This document shows, in pieces, positions 7,765-15,624 of a stretch of DNA of 46,870 nucleotides (position 1 is its first letter; each line of letters starts with the position of its first letter). The stretch is taken from assembly GCA_900547005.1 (NCBI GenBank), contig URER01000016.1:1-46870 (forward strand). Reading direction: 5' to 3'. Origin of the DNA: an uncultured Prevotella sp. (GTDB lineage Bacteria; Bacteroidota; Bacteroidia; Bacteroidales; Bacteroidaceae). Both the position numbers and the translations under genes were made by a program. The notes beneath the pieces are model-generated. The model saw nothing but the letters and a program-made list of their open reading frames with translations, did not search any database and was not told where the DNA came from.

Positions 7765-9159
7765 ATGAAAAGAGTAAAAGTTGTCGATGCGCTTGCAAGC
7801 ACCGACTTTGGAAAACAGATTAACGTAAAAGGATGGGTGCGCACCCATCGTAGTAGTAAGGCTGTTGACTTCATTGCGCTGAATGACGGCTCTACAATAA
7901 AGAATATACAGATTGTCGTAGACCCTACAAAGGTCGATGCGGAGGTATTGAAGACCATCACTACCGGAGCTTGTATCAGTGCCGTAGGTACTCTCGTGGA
8001 AAGCCAGGGCAAAGGCCAGACCGTGGAAATACAATGTGAAAGCATTGAGGTTTACGGTCTTTGTGGCAACGACTATCCTATGCAGAAGAAGGGACAGAGC
8101 TTCGAATATATGCGTCAGTACGCACATTTGCGTTTGCGCACCAATACTTTCGGAGCTGTGATGCGCATCCGTCATAATATGGCGATTGCCATACACAACT
8201 ATTTCCACAGCCACGGATTCTTCTATTTCCACTCGCCAATTATCACGGCGAGCGACTGTGAGGGCGCGGGCGAGATGTTCCAGGTAACGACCAAGAACCT
8301 CTACGACCTTAAAAAAGACGCGGAAGGAAAGATAAAGTATGACGACGACTTCTTCGGTAAGATGACCTCGCTCACAGTCAGCGGTCAGCTCGAAGGCGAA
8401 CTCGGTGCTACGGCACTTGGAGCGATATATACATTTGGTCCGACTTTCCGTGCAGAGAACTCCAACACACCGCGCCATCTTGCCGAATTTTGGATGATTG
8501 AGCCGGAAGTGGCGTTCATCGACATGAACGATCTGATGGATTTGGAGGAAGACTTTATCAAATATTGCGTGCGTTGGGCACTCGATAACTGCAAGGACGA
8601 CCTCGCTTTCCTCAATCAGATGATTGACAAGACTTTGATAGAGCGTCTGGAGGGAGTACTTAAAGACAGCTTCGTGCGTCTGCCTTACACCGAAGGAATC
8701 AAGATTTTGGAGGAGGCCGTAGCTAACGGACATAAGTTCGAGAATCCCGTTTCATGGGGAATGGACCTCGCCAGCGAGCATGAGCGTTTCCTCGTGGAGC
8801 ATCATTTCAAGAAGCCGGTCATCATGTGCGACTATCCGAAGGACATCAAGGCCTTCTATATGAAGATAAATGAGGACGGCAAGACCGTTCAGGGCACTGA
8901 TGTGCTGTTCCCACAGATTGGCGAAATCATCGGTGGTTCAGTGCGTGAGGAAAGCTATGACAAGCTGATGGGCGAGATAGAGCGCCGCAATATTCCGATG
9001 AAGGATATGTGGTGGTATCTCGATACGCGTAAGTACGGAAGCTGCCCGCACGGCGGTTTCGGTCTCGGTTTTGAGCGTCTGATACTCTTCGTTACCGGTA
9101 TGCAGAACATTCGCGATGTCATTCCATTCCCGAGAACGCCAAAAACGGCTGAGTTCTAA
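7765..9159 (+). CDS. asnS: Asparagine--tRNA ligase
   Basis: AsnS charges tRNA-Asn with asparagine. The 464-residue length is typical. The N-terminal OB-fold anticodon-binding domain includes NVKGWVRTHRSSK. Class II motif 2 begins at FRAEN (residue 228) with HLAEFWMIEPE just after. Motif 3, with GLGFERL starting at residue 433, binds ATP, and the family-typical ending RDVIPFPRTP is present. The insert at about 175-200 (LYDLKKDAEGKIKYDDDFF) is of the kind seen in AsnRS rather than AspRS. It lies 15 bp after rluB and is followed by a strong terminator. Confidence 0.96.
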   Translation: MKRVKVVDALASTDFGKQINVKGWVRTHRSSKAVDFIALNDGSTIKNIQIVVDPTKVDAEVLKTITTGACISAVGTLVESQGKGQTVEIQCESIEVYGLCGNDYPMQKKGQSFEYMRQYAHLRLRTNTFGAVMRIRHNMAIAIHNYFHSHGFFYFHSPIITASDCEGAGEMFQVTTKNLYDLKKDAEGKIKYDDDFFGKMTSLTVSGQLEGELGATALGAIYTFGPTFRAENSNTPRHLAEFWMIEPEVAFIDMNDLMDLEEDFIKYCVRWALDNCKDDLAFLNQMIDKTLIERLEGVLKDSFVRLPYTEGIKILEEAVANGHKFENPVSWGMDLASEHERFLVEHHFKKPVIMCDYPKDIKAFYMKINEDGKTVQGTDVLFPQIGEIIGGSVREESYDKLMGEIERRNIPMKDMWWYLDTRKYGSCPHGGFGLGFERLILFVTGMQNIRDVIPFPRTPKTAEF

Positions 9160-9250
9160 AAGCAAAAAGCCCGCTGGCAGATGCAAAACGGCTGATACAT
9201 AACGTGTTTTTAGTCTTAAGATAGACTGAAATAGAATAAAATAGTGTGCC

Positions 9251-9300
9251 AAAAGCACAATCTGAATCCTGATTCCGGGATGCAGATTGTGCTTTTTCTT
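9251..9300 (+). terminator. Terminator downstream of asnS
   Basis: AAAAGCACAATCTG (9251-9264) pairs perfectly with CAGATTGTGCTTTT (9283-9296), followed by TTCTTTTT. This is the main feature of the 313-bp gap between asnS and the outer-membrane gene; the rest of that gap is AT-rich leader with a promoter. Confidence 0.9.
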
Positions 9301-9405
9301 TTTGTCTTTCTTTAAGCTAATTTATAGAGACTACCTTAATTTAATGACATATAATATAAGGATAAGAACATAAATAAAAAAATCGTAACATAAATTCCTA
9401 ATTAT

Positions 9406-9437
9406 TTTGGAAGTTAAAGAATATTTATATATATTTG
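9406..9437 (+). promoter_or_regulatory. Promoter of the outer-membrane protein gene
   Basis: TTTG at 9406-9409 and TATATTTG at 9430-9437 are spaced by exactly 20 bp. The start codon lies 35 bp downstream of the -7 box. Confidence 0.7.
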
Positions 9438-9472
9438 CGATGATAAAACATTATTAACGTAAAATAAGAACA

Positions 9473-10246
9473 ATGAAGAGAAAATTATTACTAATTGCTT
9501 TAGTTTTGTTAGGATTTACCAAAGTGTCAGCACAAGAAGAGGAGTTCTATGGAATCTTTAATCATGTTGGTGCAGGTTTCAGTCTTGGTACGGAAGGTAT
9601 CGGAATTAATGTTGCCGCTCCTGTTACCAAATATCTTGAGGTAAGTGCTGGTGTTAATTTTATGCCCGGCTTTAAGGTTGATGGGGATGTGGATGTAGAC
9701 TTTAACGATATTAATGTTGGTGGAACGACAGTTCAGATTCCTGTCGACCAAGTGAATATCGAGGGTAAGTTTGCACGTACAACTGCTGATTTCAAAGTTA
9801 GTTGCTATCCGTTTGGAGATAAGAACGCTTTGTTCGTGGCCGCAGGCTTCTCTTTTGGAGGCTCTAAGATAGCTAAGTTAAGAGGACATAGTTCAGAGTT
9901 GCAGCGCTTCATCGCTGATAATCCGCAATATTCAGACCAGATCTATGCGCAGATAGACAAGTATCAGTTGAGCTTTGACGAGAACGGAGATGCTTCGGGC
10001 GAAATCAAGGTAAATGCTTTCCGTCCGTATTTTGGTATCGGTTACGGTCGCCTTGTACCTAAAAAGCGCATCGGTTTCCGCACAGAATTAGGTCTTCAGA
10101 TACATGGAAAGATGAAAGTTTATCAAGGAGGTTCGGAAGTCTTGACCGATGATTTGGCAGATGTTGACGACGATATTTCGAAGATTGTCGATAAGTTTAC
10201 CGTCTATCCAGTACTGAAATTCACTCTCACAGGAAGAATCTTCTAA
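9473..10246 (+). CDS. Secreted outer-membrane beta-barrel protein of unknown function
   Basis: The 257-residue product begins with a typical Sec signal: MKRK, a Leu-rich core, and VSA before Gln, with cleavage predicted after Ala20. The mature part alternates amphipathic beta strands with polar loops. Examples are VGAGFSLGTEGIGINVAAPV, KYLEVSAGVNFMPGF and ALFVAAGFSFGG, and near the C terminus FRPYFGIGYGR, IGFRTELGLQIHGKM and FTVYPVLKFTLTGRIF. The last residue is Phe, as expected for a BAM-assembled barrel. It resembles conserved hypothetical Bacteroidetes porin-like proteins of about 25 kDa; no substrate can be named. It is monocistronic with its own promoter. Confidence 0.75.
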   Translation: MKRKLLLIALVLLGFTKVSAQEEEFYGIFNHVGAGFSLGTEGIGINVAAPVTKYLEVSAGVNFMPGFKVDGDVDVDFNDINVGGTTVQIPVDQVNIEGKFARTTADFKVSCYPFGDKNALFVAAGFSFGGSKIAKLRGHSSELQRFIADNPQYSDQIYAQIDKYQLSFDENGDASGEIKVNAFRPYFGIGYGRLVPKKRIGFRTELGLQIHGKMKVYQGGSEVLTDDLADVDDDISKIVDKFTVYPVLKFTLTGRIF

Positions 10247-10388
10247 ACGGTAAAAGAAACTACGAATAAGCGTAAAGGAAGCTGCAAAGGCTTCTGCTTT
10301 TCAAGAAATAAAAACGAAAAGGGACTCACCCGCTAAATATAGTGGAAGTCTTTTATTAGATATTATTTCGCACCTTTGCACACCTTTA

Positions 10389-10557
10389 CGCCATGCTCAG
10401 AGTATTTAAGGCCGGATTACTCCAGTACTGAAGCCAAAATACTTGAGTAATCAGGCCGGAAATACTTGAGTAATCAGGCCGGAATTACTTGAGTACTGCG
10501 CCCGAATTACTTGAGTACTGCGCCCGAATTACTCGAGTATTGCGCCATAGTACTATG
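10389..10557. repeat. Tandem ~22-bp repeats with dyad-symmetric core
   Basis: Six 22-23-bp units start at 10411, 10433, 10455, 10478, 10501 and 10523, with a degenerate unit before them (10389-10410). Each carries a TACTTGAGTA-type core (TACTCCAGTA, TACTTGAGTA four times, TACTCGAGTA) preceded by GCCGGAAT or CCCGAAT. Units 1-3 share the spacer TCAGGCCGGA and units 4-6 share TGCGCCCGAA. The array is closed by the perfect palindrome CATAGTACTATG (10546-10557). It fills the gap between the convergent OMP and tcdA genes. Confidence 0.85.
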
Positions 10558-10603
10558 TTGTTCGACCGAAATAGGTTGTCCCCTGTATTTATCTGATGAA
10601 CCG

Positions 10604-10675
10604 AAAAAGCGAGATAATAGAGTAGGGCTGCATTACTAAAAGCCTATCCTCTATCTGTCTCGCTTTCTTTTTATA
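10604..10675. terminator. Long bidirectional terminator hairpin between the repeat array and tcdA
   Basis: AAAGCGAGATAATAGAGTAGG pairs with CCTATCCTCTATCTGTCTCGCTTT, with small internal bulges. The far side is CTTTTT on + and the near side is an A-run that reads as T on -. It abuts the tcdA stop codon (10671-10673) and could end transcripts from both sides. Confidence 0.8.
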
Positions 10676-11462
10676 ATTCTTTGGTATGTCTTGCAATAAT
10701 GTCCTTAATCACTTCGCCGCCGGCAATAAGTCCTGCGGCAGCCGGAACGAAAGCGTTGCTCGCCGGAATAGGACGGTGTGATGTCGCGCAGGAGGCTTCG
10801 CTATTTTCGGGTTTTGCTTCAAAAATGTCCGATTCCATCGAAGAGTCAGCCTCGGGTTTTATAGGCTCTTCTTCGCTATACACCACCTTCTGACGAGGAA
10901 TGTTCAGTTTGCGGAGCTTCTTCCTTATCACCTTTGCAAGCGGATCCATATTAGTCTCATTAATGTCGGCAATGCGGAATGCCGTCGCATCCATCTTGTT
11001 TGCCGCGCCCATACACGATAATAAAGGGATGTCCAGTTCGTAGCAACGCCGTATCAAGTCGATTTTCGCGCTCACGGTATCGATGCAGTCCACCACGTAA
11101 TCATAGCAAGAAAAGTCGATTTCATCGGCGTTAGCCTTCATGTCGCCAGTATCTTTTGGTATATAAAACATCGGAAATTTCCTAACGATGCAGTTGGGAT
11201 TGATGTCCCGTATGCGTTCTTCCATCACATCCACCTTTAGTCGCCCCAACGTCGAGTGCAGGGCGATAATCTGCCGGTTGATGTTTGTGAGACTAACGCG
11301 GTCATTGTCTATAATGTCAATAGCCCCGACACCACTGCGTGCCAGTACCTCGACAACGTAACCGCCCACGCCGCCCACGCCAAACACGGCGACGTGTGAG
11401 TGCCGCAATACCTCAACAGCTTCGTTGCCGAGCAGCATCCGTGTTCTTGAAAACTGGTCCAC
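10671..11462 (-). CDS. tcdA: tRNA threonylcarbamoyladenosine dehydratase
   Basis: TcdA (CsdL/YgdL) is an E1-like ThiF/MoeB-fold enzyme. It uses ATP to dehydrate t6A at position 37 of ANN-decoding tRNAs to cyclic ct6A. The 263-residue protein has the nucleotide-binding GVGGVGG at residues 28-34, DNDRVSLTNINRQI in the first third, and CMGAANKMDATAFRI in the middle. The C-terminal SNAFVPAAAGLIAGGEV is diagnostic. Between VVYSEEEP and that motif sits an acidic, Ser/Glu-rich linker of about 30 residues that is longer than in E. coli. It starts 2 bp after cvfB and is co-transcribed with it. Confidence 0.92.
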   Translation of the reverse strand: MDQFSRTRMLLGNEAVEVLRHSHVAVFGVGGVGGYVVEVLARSGVGAIDIIDNDRVSLTNINRQIIALHSTLGRLKVDVMEERIRDINPNCIVRKFPMFYIPKDTGDMKANADEIDFSCYDYVVDCIDTVSAKIDLIRRCYELDIPLLSCMGAANKMDATAFRIADINETNMDPLAKVIRKKLRKLNIPRQKVVYSEEEPIKPEADSSMESDIFEAKPENSEASCATSHRPIPASNAFVPAAAGLIAGGEVIKDIIARHTKEL

Positions 11463-11464
11463 AG

Positions 11465-12301
11465 CTATTTCACAAGTCTTATTTCAAGTGGACTCACCGT
11501 AATCAGATGGCGTTTGTACAGGTCGCCCACAGCACGTTTATACACTTTCTTGCTCACTTGGAAGCGGTGCTTGATGTCTTCCGCCTCGCTCTTGTCGCCC
11601 AAATCGCACACACCCTCATGCTCTTTCAAATAGGCGAGCAGCGTCTCCGAGAAGTCCACGGTCTGCTTCCTGCCCGTAGGTTGCAGCGTAACATCGATTT
11701 TTCCGTCGCCGCGCACATTGTCGATATAACCCTTTATGCGGTCGCCCGTGTGTATATATTTGAATATCTGGTTCTCATACACCAGGCCGGCGTATTGGTT
11801 GTCGATGATAACCTTAAAGCCGAGGTCTGTCTTCTGCCATACGAGCAAGTCCACCTCCTCGCCATGCTTGTATGCCGGCTTCTCGTTGTTCAAGTAATGT
11901 TCCACCTTTGCCGAAGCCACGATACGATAGCTTTCCTCGTCAATGTGGATGTGAACGATATACTTGTTGCCTTTCACCATGCGCATCTTCTGCTCGCGGA
12001 ACGGGCAAAATATATCCTTCATCAGTCCCCAGTTGAGGAATGCTCCGTATTCGTTCACCCACGAACATTCAAGATAGGCGAAGTCGCCCACCTTTGCAAG
12101 CGGCTTTTCAGTGGTCGCTACGGGACGTTCTTCCTGGTCGAGGTATATAAAAACCTCGATTTCATCGCCGATTTTGGCATTTTCGGGTATATAACGTTGA
12201 GGAAGAAGAATCTCTCCCTCATCACCGCCGTCAAGATACAGACCGAAGTCCACACTCTTGCAAATGGTCAAGCGGTTATAATCTCCAAGTTTTATTCTCA
12301 T
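11465..12301 (-). CDS. cvfB: CvfB-family S1-domain RNA-binding protein
   Basis: The 278-residue protein matches the CvfB/YitL family: tandem S1-like OB folds followed by a winged helix. The first S1-like domain starts GDYNRLTICKSVDFGLYLDG. The second contains YLECSWVNEYGAFLNWGLMK. The third has KVIIDNQYAGLVYENQIFK. The C-terminal winged helix (about 205-278) reads LLAYLKEHEGVCDLGDKS and VYKRAVGDLYKRHLI. The founding member is a virulence-gene regulator in Staphylococcus aureus; in other bacteria the RNA target is unknown. It is operonic with tcdA (2 bp gap) and 97 bp downstream of the LolD-like gene. Confidence 0.88.
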   Translation of the reverse strand: MRIKLGDYNRLTICKSVDFGLYLDGGDEGEILLPQRYIPENAKIGDEIEVFIYLDQEERPVATTEKPLAKVGDFAYLECSWVNEYGAFLNWGLMKDIFCPFREQKMRMVKGNKYIVHIHIDEESYRIVASAKVEHYLNNEKPAYKHGEEVDLLVWQKTDLGFKVIIDNQYAGLVYENQIFKYIHTGDRIKGYIDNVRGDGKIDVTLQPTGRKQTVDFSETLLAYLKEHEGVCDLGDKSEAEDIKHRFQVSKKVYKRAVGDLYKRHLITVSPLEIRLVK

Positions 12302-12317
12302 TGTGTGTATATTTGGC

Positions 12318-12364
12318 CTCCCGTCCCCCCACGGTGGGGGTATCCTTTAGAAGGGTGGGGGAGA
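12318..12364. repeat. GC-rich palindromic intergenic element, degenerate copy
   Basis: CCTCCCGTCCCCCCACGGTG runs into GGGGGTATCC and then AAGGGTGGGGGAG. It forms a CCCCC/GGGGG hairpin at about 12325-12340. It lies in the 97-bp gap between the LolD-like gene and cvfB and resembles the better preserved element at 13113-13255. Confidence 0.55.
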
Positions 12365-12398
12365 TTGATAATAGGATAATTATCTTAAACTCTAAACA

Positions 12399-13106
12399 TT
12401 AATCTTTAATCTCTTTCAGTATTGTCTGCACTCCAGTCTCCTGACTTCTGTCTTCTATTTCCAACAATCCATCCTTCATTTTGATTGTCCTGTCCGTTAT
12501 TTGTGCCAGTCCCTCATCGTGTGTAACGATAACGAATGTCTGGCCAAACTTGTCGCGCAAGTCGAAGAACAACTTGTGCAACTCCTCCTTGTTCTTTGTG
12601 TCGAGACTGCCCGAAGGCTCGTCGGCGAGGATTACAGCAGGATTGTTCATCAGTGCACGGGCCACCGCCACACGCTGCTTTTCACCTCCCGACAGCTCGT
12701 TTGGCTTGTGCTTGGCGCGGCTCTCGAGTCCCATGAACTGCAAAAGCTCTTCGGCCCGTTCCCTTGCATCGCTCTGTTTCCTGCCTGCTATATATGCCGG
12801 AATCATGATATTCTCTATTGCCGTGAACTCCGGCAAAAGCTGATGGAACTGGAAAACGAAGCCTAAGTGCTCGTTGCGGAAGCGGCTCAACTTGTTCGTC
12901 GACAGTCCGTTTACCTCTATTCCGTCCACAATCACCGTCCCCGTGTCGGGTTTATCCAGCGTACCGATTATCTGAAGCAGCGTAGTCTTGCCCGCGCCGC
13001 TCGGTCCGACGATACTCACTATCTCGCCCTTATCTATGTGCAGGTCTATTCCTTTCAGTACCTGCAGCGAGCCGAAACTCTTGGTAATGTTTTTTATGTC
13101 TATCAT
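12399..13106 (-). CDS. LolD-like ABC transporter ATP-binding protein
   Basis: A 235-residue ABC ATPase of the LolD/MacB group. Walker A GPSGAGKT is at 34-41, the signature LSGGEKQR at 138-145, Walker B VILADEP at 158-164, and the switch His at 196. LolD pairs with LolC/E permeases to release lipoproteins from the inner membrane. No permease gene adjoins it, so the partner must be encoded elsewhere and the substrate is inferred. The last 20 or so residues (from EIEDRSQETGVQTI) extend past the usual family end and are coded by a sequence resembling the inverted-repeat element at 16641-16779. Confidence 0.85.
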   Translation of the reverse strand: MIDIKNITKSFGSLQVLKGIDLHIDKGEIVSIVGPSGAGKTTLLQIIGTLDKPDTGTVIVDGIEVNGLSTNKLSRFRNEHLGFVFQFHQLLPEFTAIENIMIPAYIAGRKQSDARERAEELLQFMGLESRAKHKPNELSGGEKQRVAVARALMNNPAVILADEPSGSLDTKNKEELHKLFFDLRDKFGQTFVIVTHDEGLAQITDRTIKMKDGLLEIEDRSQETGVQTILKEIKD

Positions 13107-13112
13107 AATTTG

Positions 13113-13255
13113 AAGCCCCCTCTAATCCCCAAGGGGAATAAAGCCGGGGCATTGATTAGGAGTGATTATTTTATATTTTATCTTATAGCTTATTTTATGC
13201 CCTCTTCTTCCTGTGGTTAGTACTCTCCCCCTTGGGGGAGTTTGGAGGGGGCTTT
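13113..13255. repeat. Inverted-repeat (REP/MITE-like) element between the LolD-like and antiporter genes
   Basis: The left arm at 13113-13137 reads AAGCCCCCTCTAATCCCCAA then GGGGA. The right arm at 13224-13255 contains CTCCCCCTTGGGGGAG followed by TTTGGAGGGGGCTTT. Its reverse complement begins AAAGCCCCCTCCAAACTCCC, so the arms are imperfect inverted copies about 90 bp apart. The right arm reaches the antiporter stop codon (13254-13256). There is no transposase gene. Similar purine/pyrimidine hairpins recur at 12318 and, with a different sequence, at 15388. Confidence 0.7.
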
Positions 13256-15374
13256 AATTCTTTTTCTTAAACAGCCCTTTGAAAATGTCGTATGCACTGC
13301 GCTCCTCCGTATGCTGAGGCTGAGCGAAGGTCATAGTGTCTATCGCCTCGCCGAACTGGTCGGGGAAGATAATCATAATCGTCTTGCCCGAGAAGTAATT
13401 GTTAATCTCGTCCGGCAGACGCTCCAAAGCGTTCTTATACGACACCGTTCCCTTTCTTGCCGTTACCACGACAAACAGATGATCCTCCTTTATTGTCCCC
13501 GCAAGCTCCGGCAGTTTGTTCCAATGCTCCATCTCCTTGTACTCCGCCCGCACGTTGCGGTAGCGGTTCTGCATAAATTCGTTTATCAGATTTAGCGATT
13601 CCCGTCTGCCGTGGAACACCACCCTGCATTCCATCGACTTCGCCATACGCGCCAAACGCTCTAACCACCGGTGGAATCCCGGCTCAAATTCTGCCCTCGA
13701 CGGCACAGCCACCTGAATCCTCCGTATCGTGTTCAGCGGCTGCATGATGCGCGCAATCATTATCTGACGGTTCAGACCATTGTAAAGGCTCTGTGTGAAC
13801 TCGCCCCAAAACTTATTCGACACCTCCTTGTGGAAGTGCAGTCCCATGATGATTTCCGAAGCCTGAAACTCCTTGAAGGCGTGCTTTATGCCGTTGGCTA
13901 TGTTAGCAGCAATGCGCACCTGCGACTGTATGGGCACATCGGCCGCACTCGCCATCTGCTCGATGTGTTCCAATAGTCTGTGGCCCTCCTCCTGATTGCG
14001 CTTCGCGTTCACGTCATCGTAGACCACATTCAGTGCCACCAAGCCGCGGTTCAGTTTCGGGTTGCGCATCATTATAGCCATACCAAGCAGGTTGTCGGCA
14101 TATTCAGGATACTTCACGGGTATGAGAATCTTCTCGTCATCGGCCTGTTTGTAGTAGTCGGGCGTGTTGTCCTTCTCTTTGAGACGTACCGCCTTAGCCG
14201 CGTTCTCGGTAACGACGGTAGATATTATGCACGTAACGAGAATCATTATCACGATGCCGTTCAGCACGTCGTCGCCGAAAAGAAACTCGCCCGGAGCCAC
14301 CTCTATCCTGCGGCCCACCATCACCATGGCAATGGCTCCGGCCGCATGGGCCGATGTAAGGCCGAACATAGTATGTCCCCATAGCTTTGGAAGGCGGAAG
14401 ACAAAGGCCGCGATGTATGCAGCGATGGCCTTGCCCACTGTTCCGAACACCACAAAGCAGAACACCACCCAAAGAATCCAACCGCCGTCGAAGAGCAGAC
14501 GGACGTTTATCAACATTCCCACACCGATAAGGAAATAAGGAATGAACAGCGCATTGCCGATGAACTCGATGCGGTTCATCAGTGGCGACACGTGCGGAAT
14601 GAAACGGTTCAGGATGAGACCGGAGAAGAAAGCACCGAAGATTCCTTCGAGTCCGATAAGATTAGACAGCGCTCCGCCCATGAACATGACGGCCAAAACG
14701 AAGATAAACTGCATTACCGAGTCGGAATATCTGCGCAGGAACCAGCGCGTGAGGCGTGGTACAAATATAATCATGCCGGCGCAGAAGACTGCGAACTTAG
14801 CGAAAAACAATGTCCAAAAGAGCAGTCCGCCCGACGCACTGAACGAGTTGACGATGGCAGCTACGCCCACGAGCGACAGAAACAGCGACAGCATCGACGC
14901 ACCGACGCTGAGTGTTGAGGCCGTGTGGCGTTGCAAACCGTAGCGTCCGACGATAGGGTAGGCGATGAGCGTGTTCGATGCCATGATGCAGCCCAAGAGC
15001 AATGAGGCCGTCATGCCGTAGTTCAACAGCTCGACACCCATGAATACCGCCATCAGAAACGGCACAGCAAAGGTCAGCAGACCGAATATAGCCATCTGCC
15101 GTAAATTCTTTCTCATGCCCTCAAGGTCCATCTCCAATCCGGCAAGGAACATGATATAATACAGTCCGACGTTGCCGAACAGCTCAAAAGACGCATCGCG
15201 CTCAAGGATGTTCAGGCCGTACTGACCAATCAGCACACCTGCCAGCACCATACCTATTATATGTGGAATGCGTAATCGCCCCATAACGATAGGGGCGAAA
15301 AGGATGATTAGCAGCACCACAAAGAATATCAGTGTGGGGTCGGTAATCGGAAGATATTCGTATATTTTCAGCAT
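13254..15374 (-). CDS. Kef-type cation:proton antiporter (CPA2 family)
   Basis: The 706-residue protein has two parts. Residues 1 to about 395 form the Na+/H+ exchanger fold with roughly a dozen membrane segments. They include IPHIIGMVLAGVLIGQYGLN, GLYYIMFLAGLEMDLEG, the helix-break region GCIMASNTLIAYPIVGRYGL and GLEGIFGAFFSGLILNRFIP. From about 415 to 690 is a soluble region resembling tandem UspA-type domains (ILIPVKYPEYADNLLGMAIM; IMIARIMQPLNTIRRIQVAV). The protein probably exchanges K+ or Na+ for H+ at the inner membrane, with the C-terminal part regulatory. It lacks an evident KTN/TrkA-N nucleotide-binding motif, so calling it KefB or KefC would be too specific. Confidence 0.85.
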   Translation of the reverse strand: MLKIYEYLPITDPTLIFFVVLLIILFAPIVMGRLRIPHIIGMVLAGVLIGQYGLNILERDASFELFGNVGLYYIMFLAGLEMDLEGMRKNLRQMAIFGLLTFAVPFLMAVFMGVELLNYGMTASLLLGCIMASNTLIAYPIVGRYGLQRHTASTLSVGASMLSLFLSLVGVAAIVNSFSASGGLLFWTLFFAKFAVFCAGMIIFVPRLTRWFLRRYSDSVMQFIFVLAVMFMGGALSNLIGLEGIFGAFFSGLILNRFIPHVSPLMNRIEFIGNALFIPYFLIGVGMLINVRLLFDGGWILWVVFCFVVFGTVGKAIAAYIAAFVFRLPKLWGHTMFGLTSAHAAGAIAMVMVGRRIEVAPGEFLFGDDVLNGIVIMILVTCIISTVVTENAAKAVRLKEKDNTPDYYKQADDEKILIPVKYPEYADNLLGMAIMMRNPKLNRGLVALNVVYDDVNAKRNQEEGHRLLEHIEQMASAADVPIQSQVRIAANIANGIKHAFKEFQASEIIMGLHFHKEVSNKFWGEFTQSLYNGLNRQIMIARIMQPLNTIRRIQVAVPSRAEFEPGFHRWLERLARMAKSMECRVVFHGRRESLNLINEFMQNRYRNVRAEYKEMEHWNKLPELAGTIKEDHLFVVVTARKGTVSYKNALERLPDEINNYFSGKTIMIIFPDQFGEAIDTMTFAQPQHTEERSAYDIFKGLFKKKN

Positions 15375-15387
15375 ATTATAATTATTA

Positions 15388-15513
15388 AAGAGGAGAGAGG
15401 AGAGGGAAGAGGGGAGAGAGATGTGCTTTTATGGGTGTTGGTTGATTTTCTGTTTTCAGACTTCTCATAGGAAAGGTAATCTCTCTCCTCTCTTCCCTAT
15501 CCTCTCTTCTCTT
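15388..15513. repeat. Purine/pyrimidine inverted repeat in the divergent antiporter-asd intergenic region
   Basis: The arm 15388-15422 (AAGAGGAGAGAGGAGAGGGA onward) pairs with 15479-15513 at 32 of 35 positions when the second arm is reverse-complemented. The loop is 56 bp. One strand of each arm is almost pure purine. Transcribed leftwards it would form a long hairpin in the leader of the antiporter mRNA; a near-consensus -7 box (CAACTTTG on -) lies just beyond it at 15529-15536. There is no coding content. Confidence 0.85.
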
Positions 15514-15578
15514 TTCTCTTTTCCTCTGCAAAGTTGCAAAAAAAATATCAAATTCTCGCTTAATCGGATGAAAATGTG

Positions 15579-15586
15579 TATTTTTG
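15579..15586 (+). promoter_or_regulatory. Probable -7 box of asd
   Basis: TATTTTTG fits TAnnTTTG and sits 38 bp upstream of the asd ATG. No clear -33 element is seen. Confidence 0.5.
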
Positions 15587-15624
15587 CAGCGTATAAACGA
15601 TATAACTAATAAAAGAAATAAAAT

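Noticed and set aside
10389..10557. CRISPR array
   Set aside because: Units are contiguous 22-23-bp repeats with no unique spacers, and there are no cas genes nearby.
11339..12379. 346-residue open frame on the plus strand
   Set aside because: It is a shadow of cvfB and the end of tcdA, which have clear family motifs on the minus strand.
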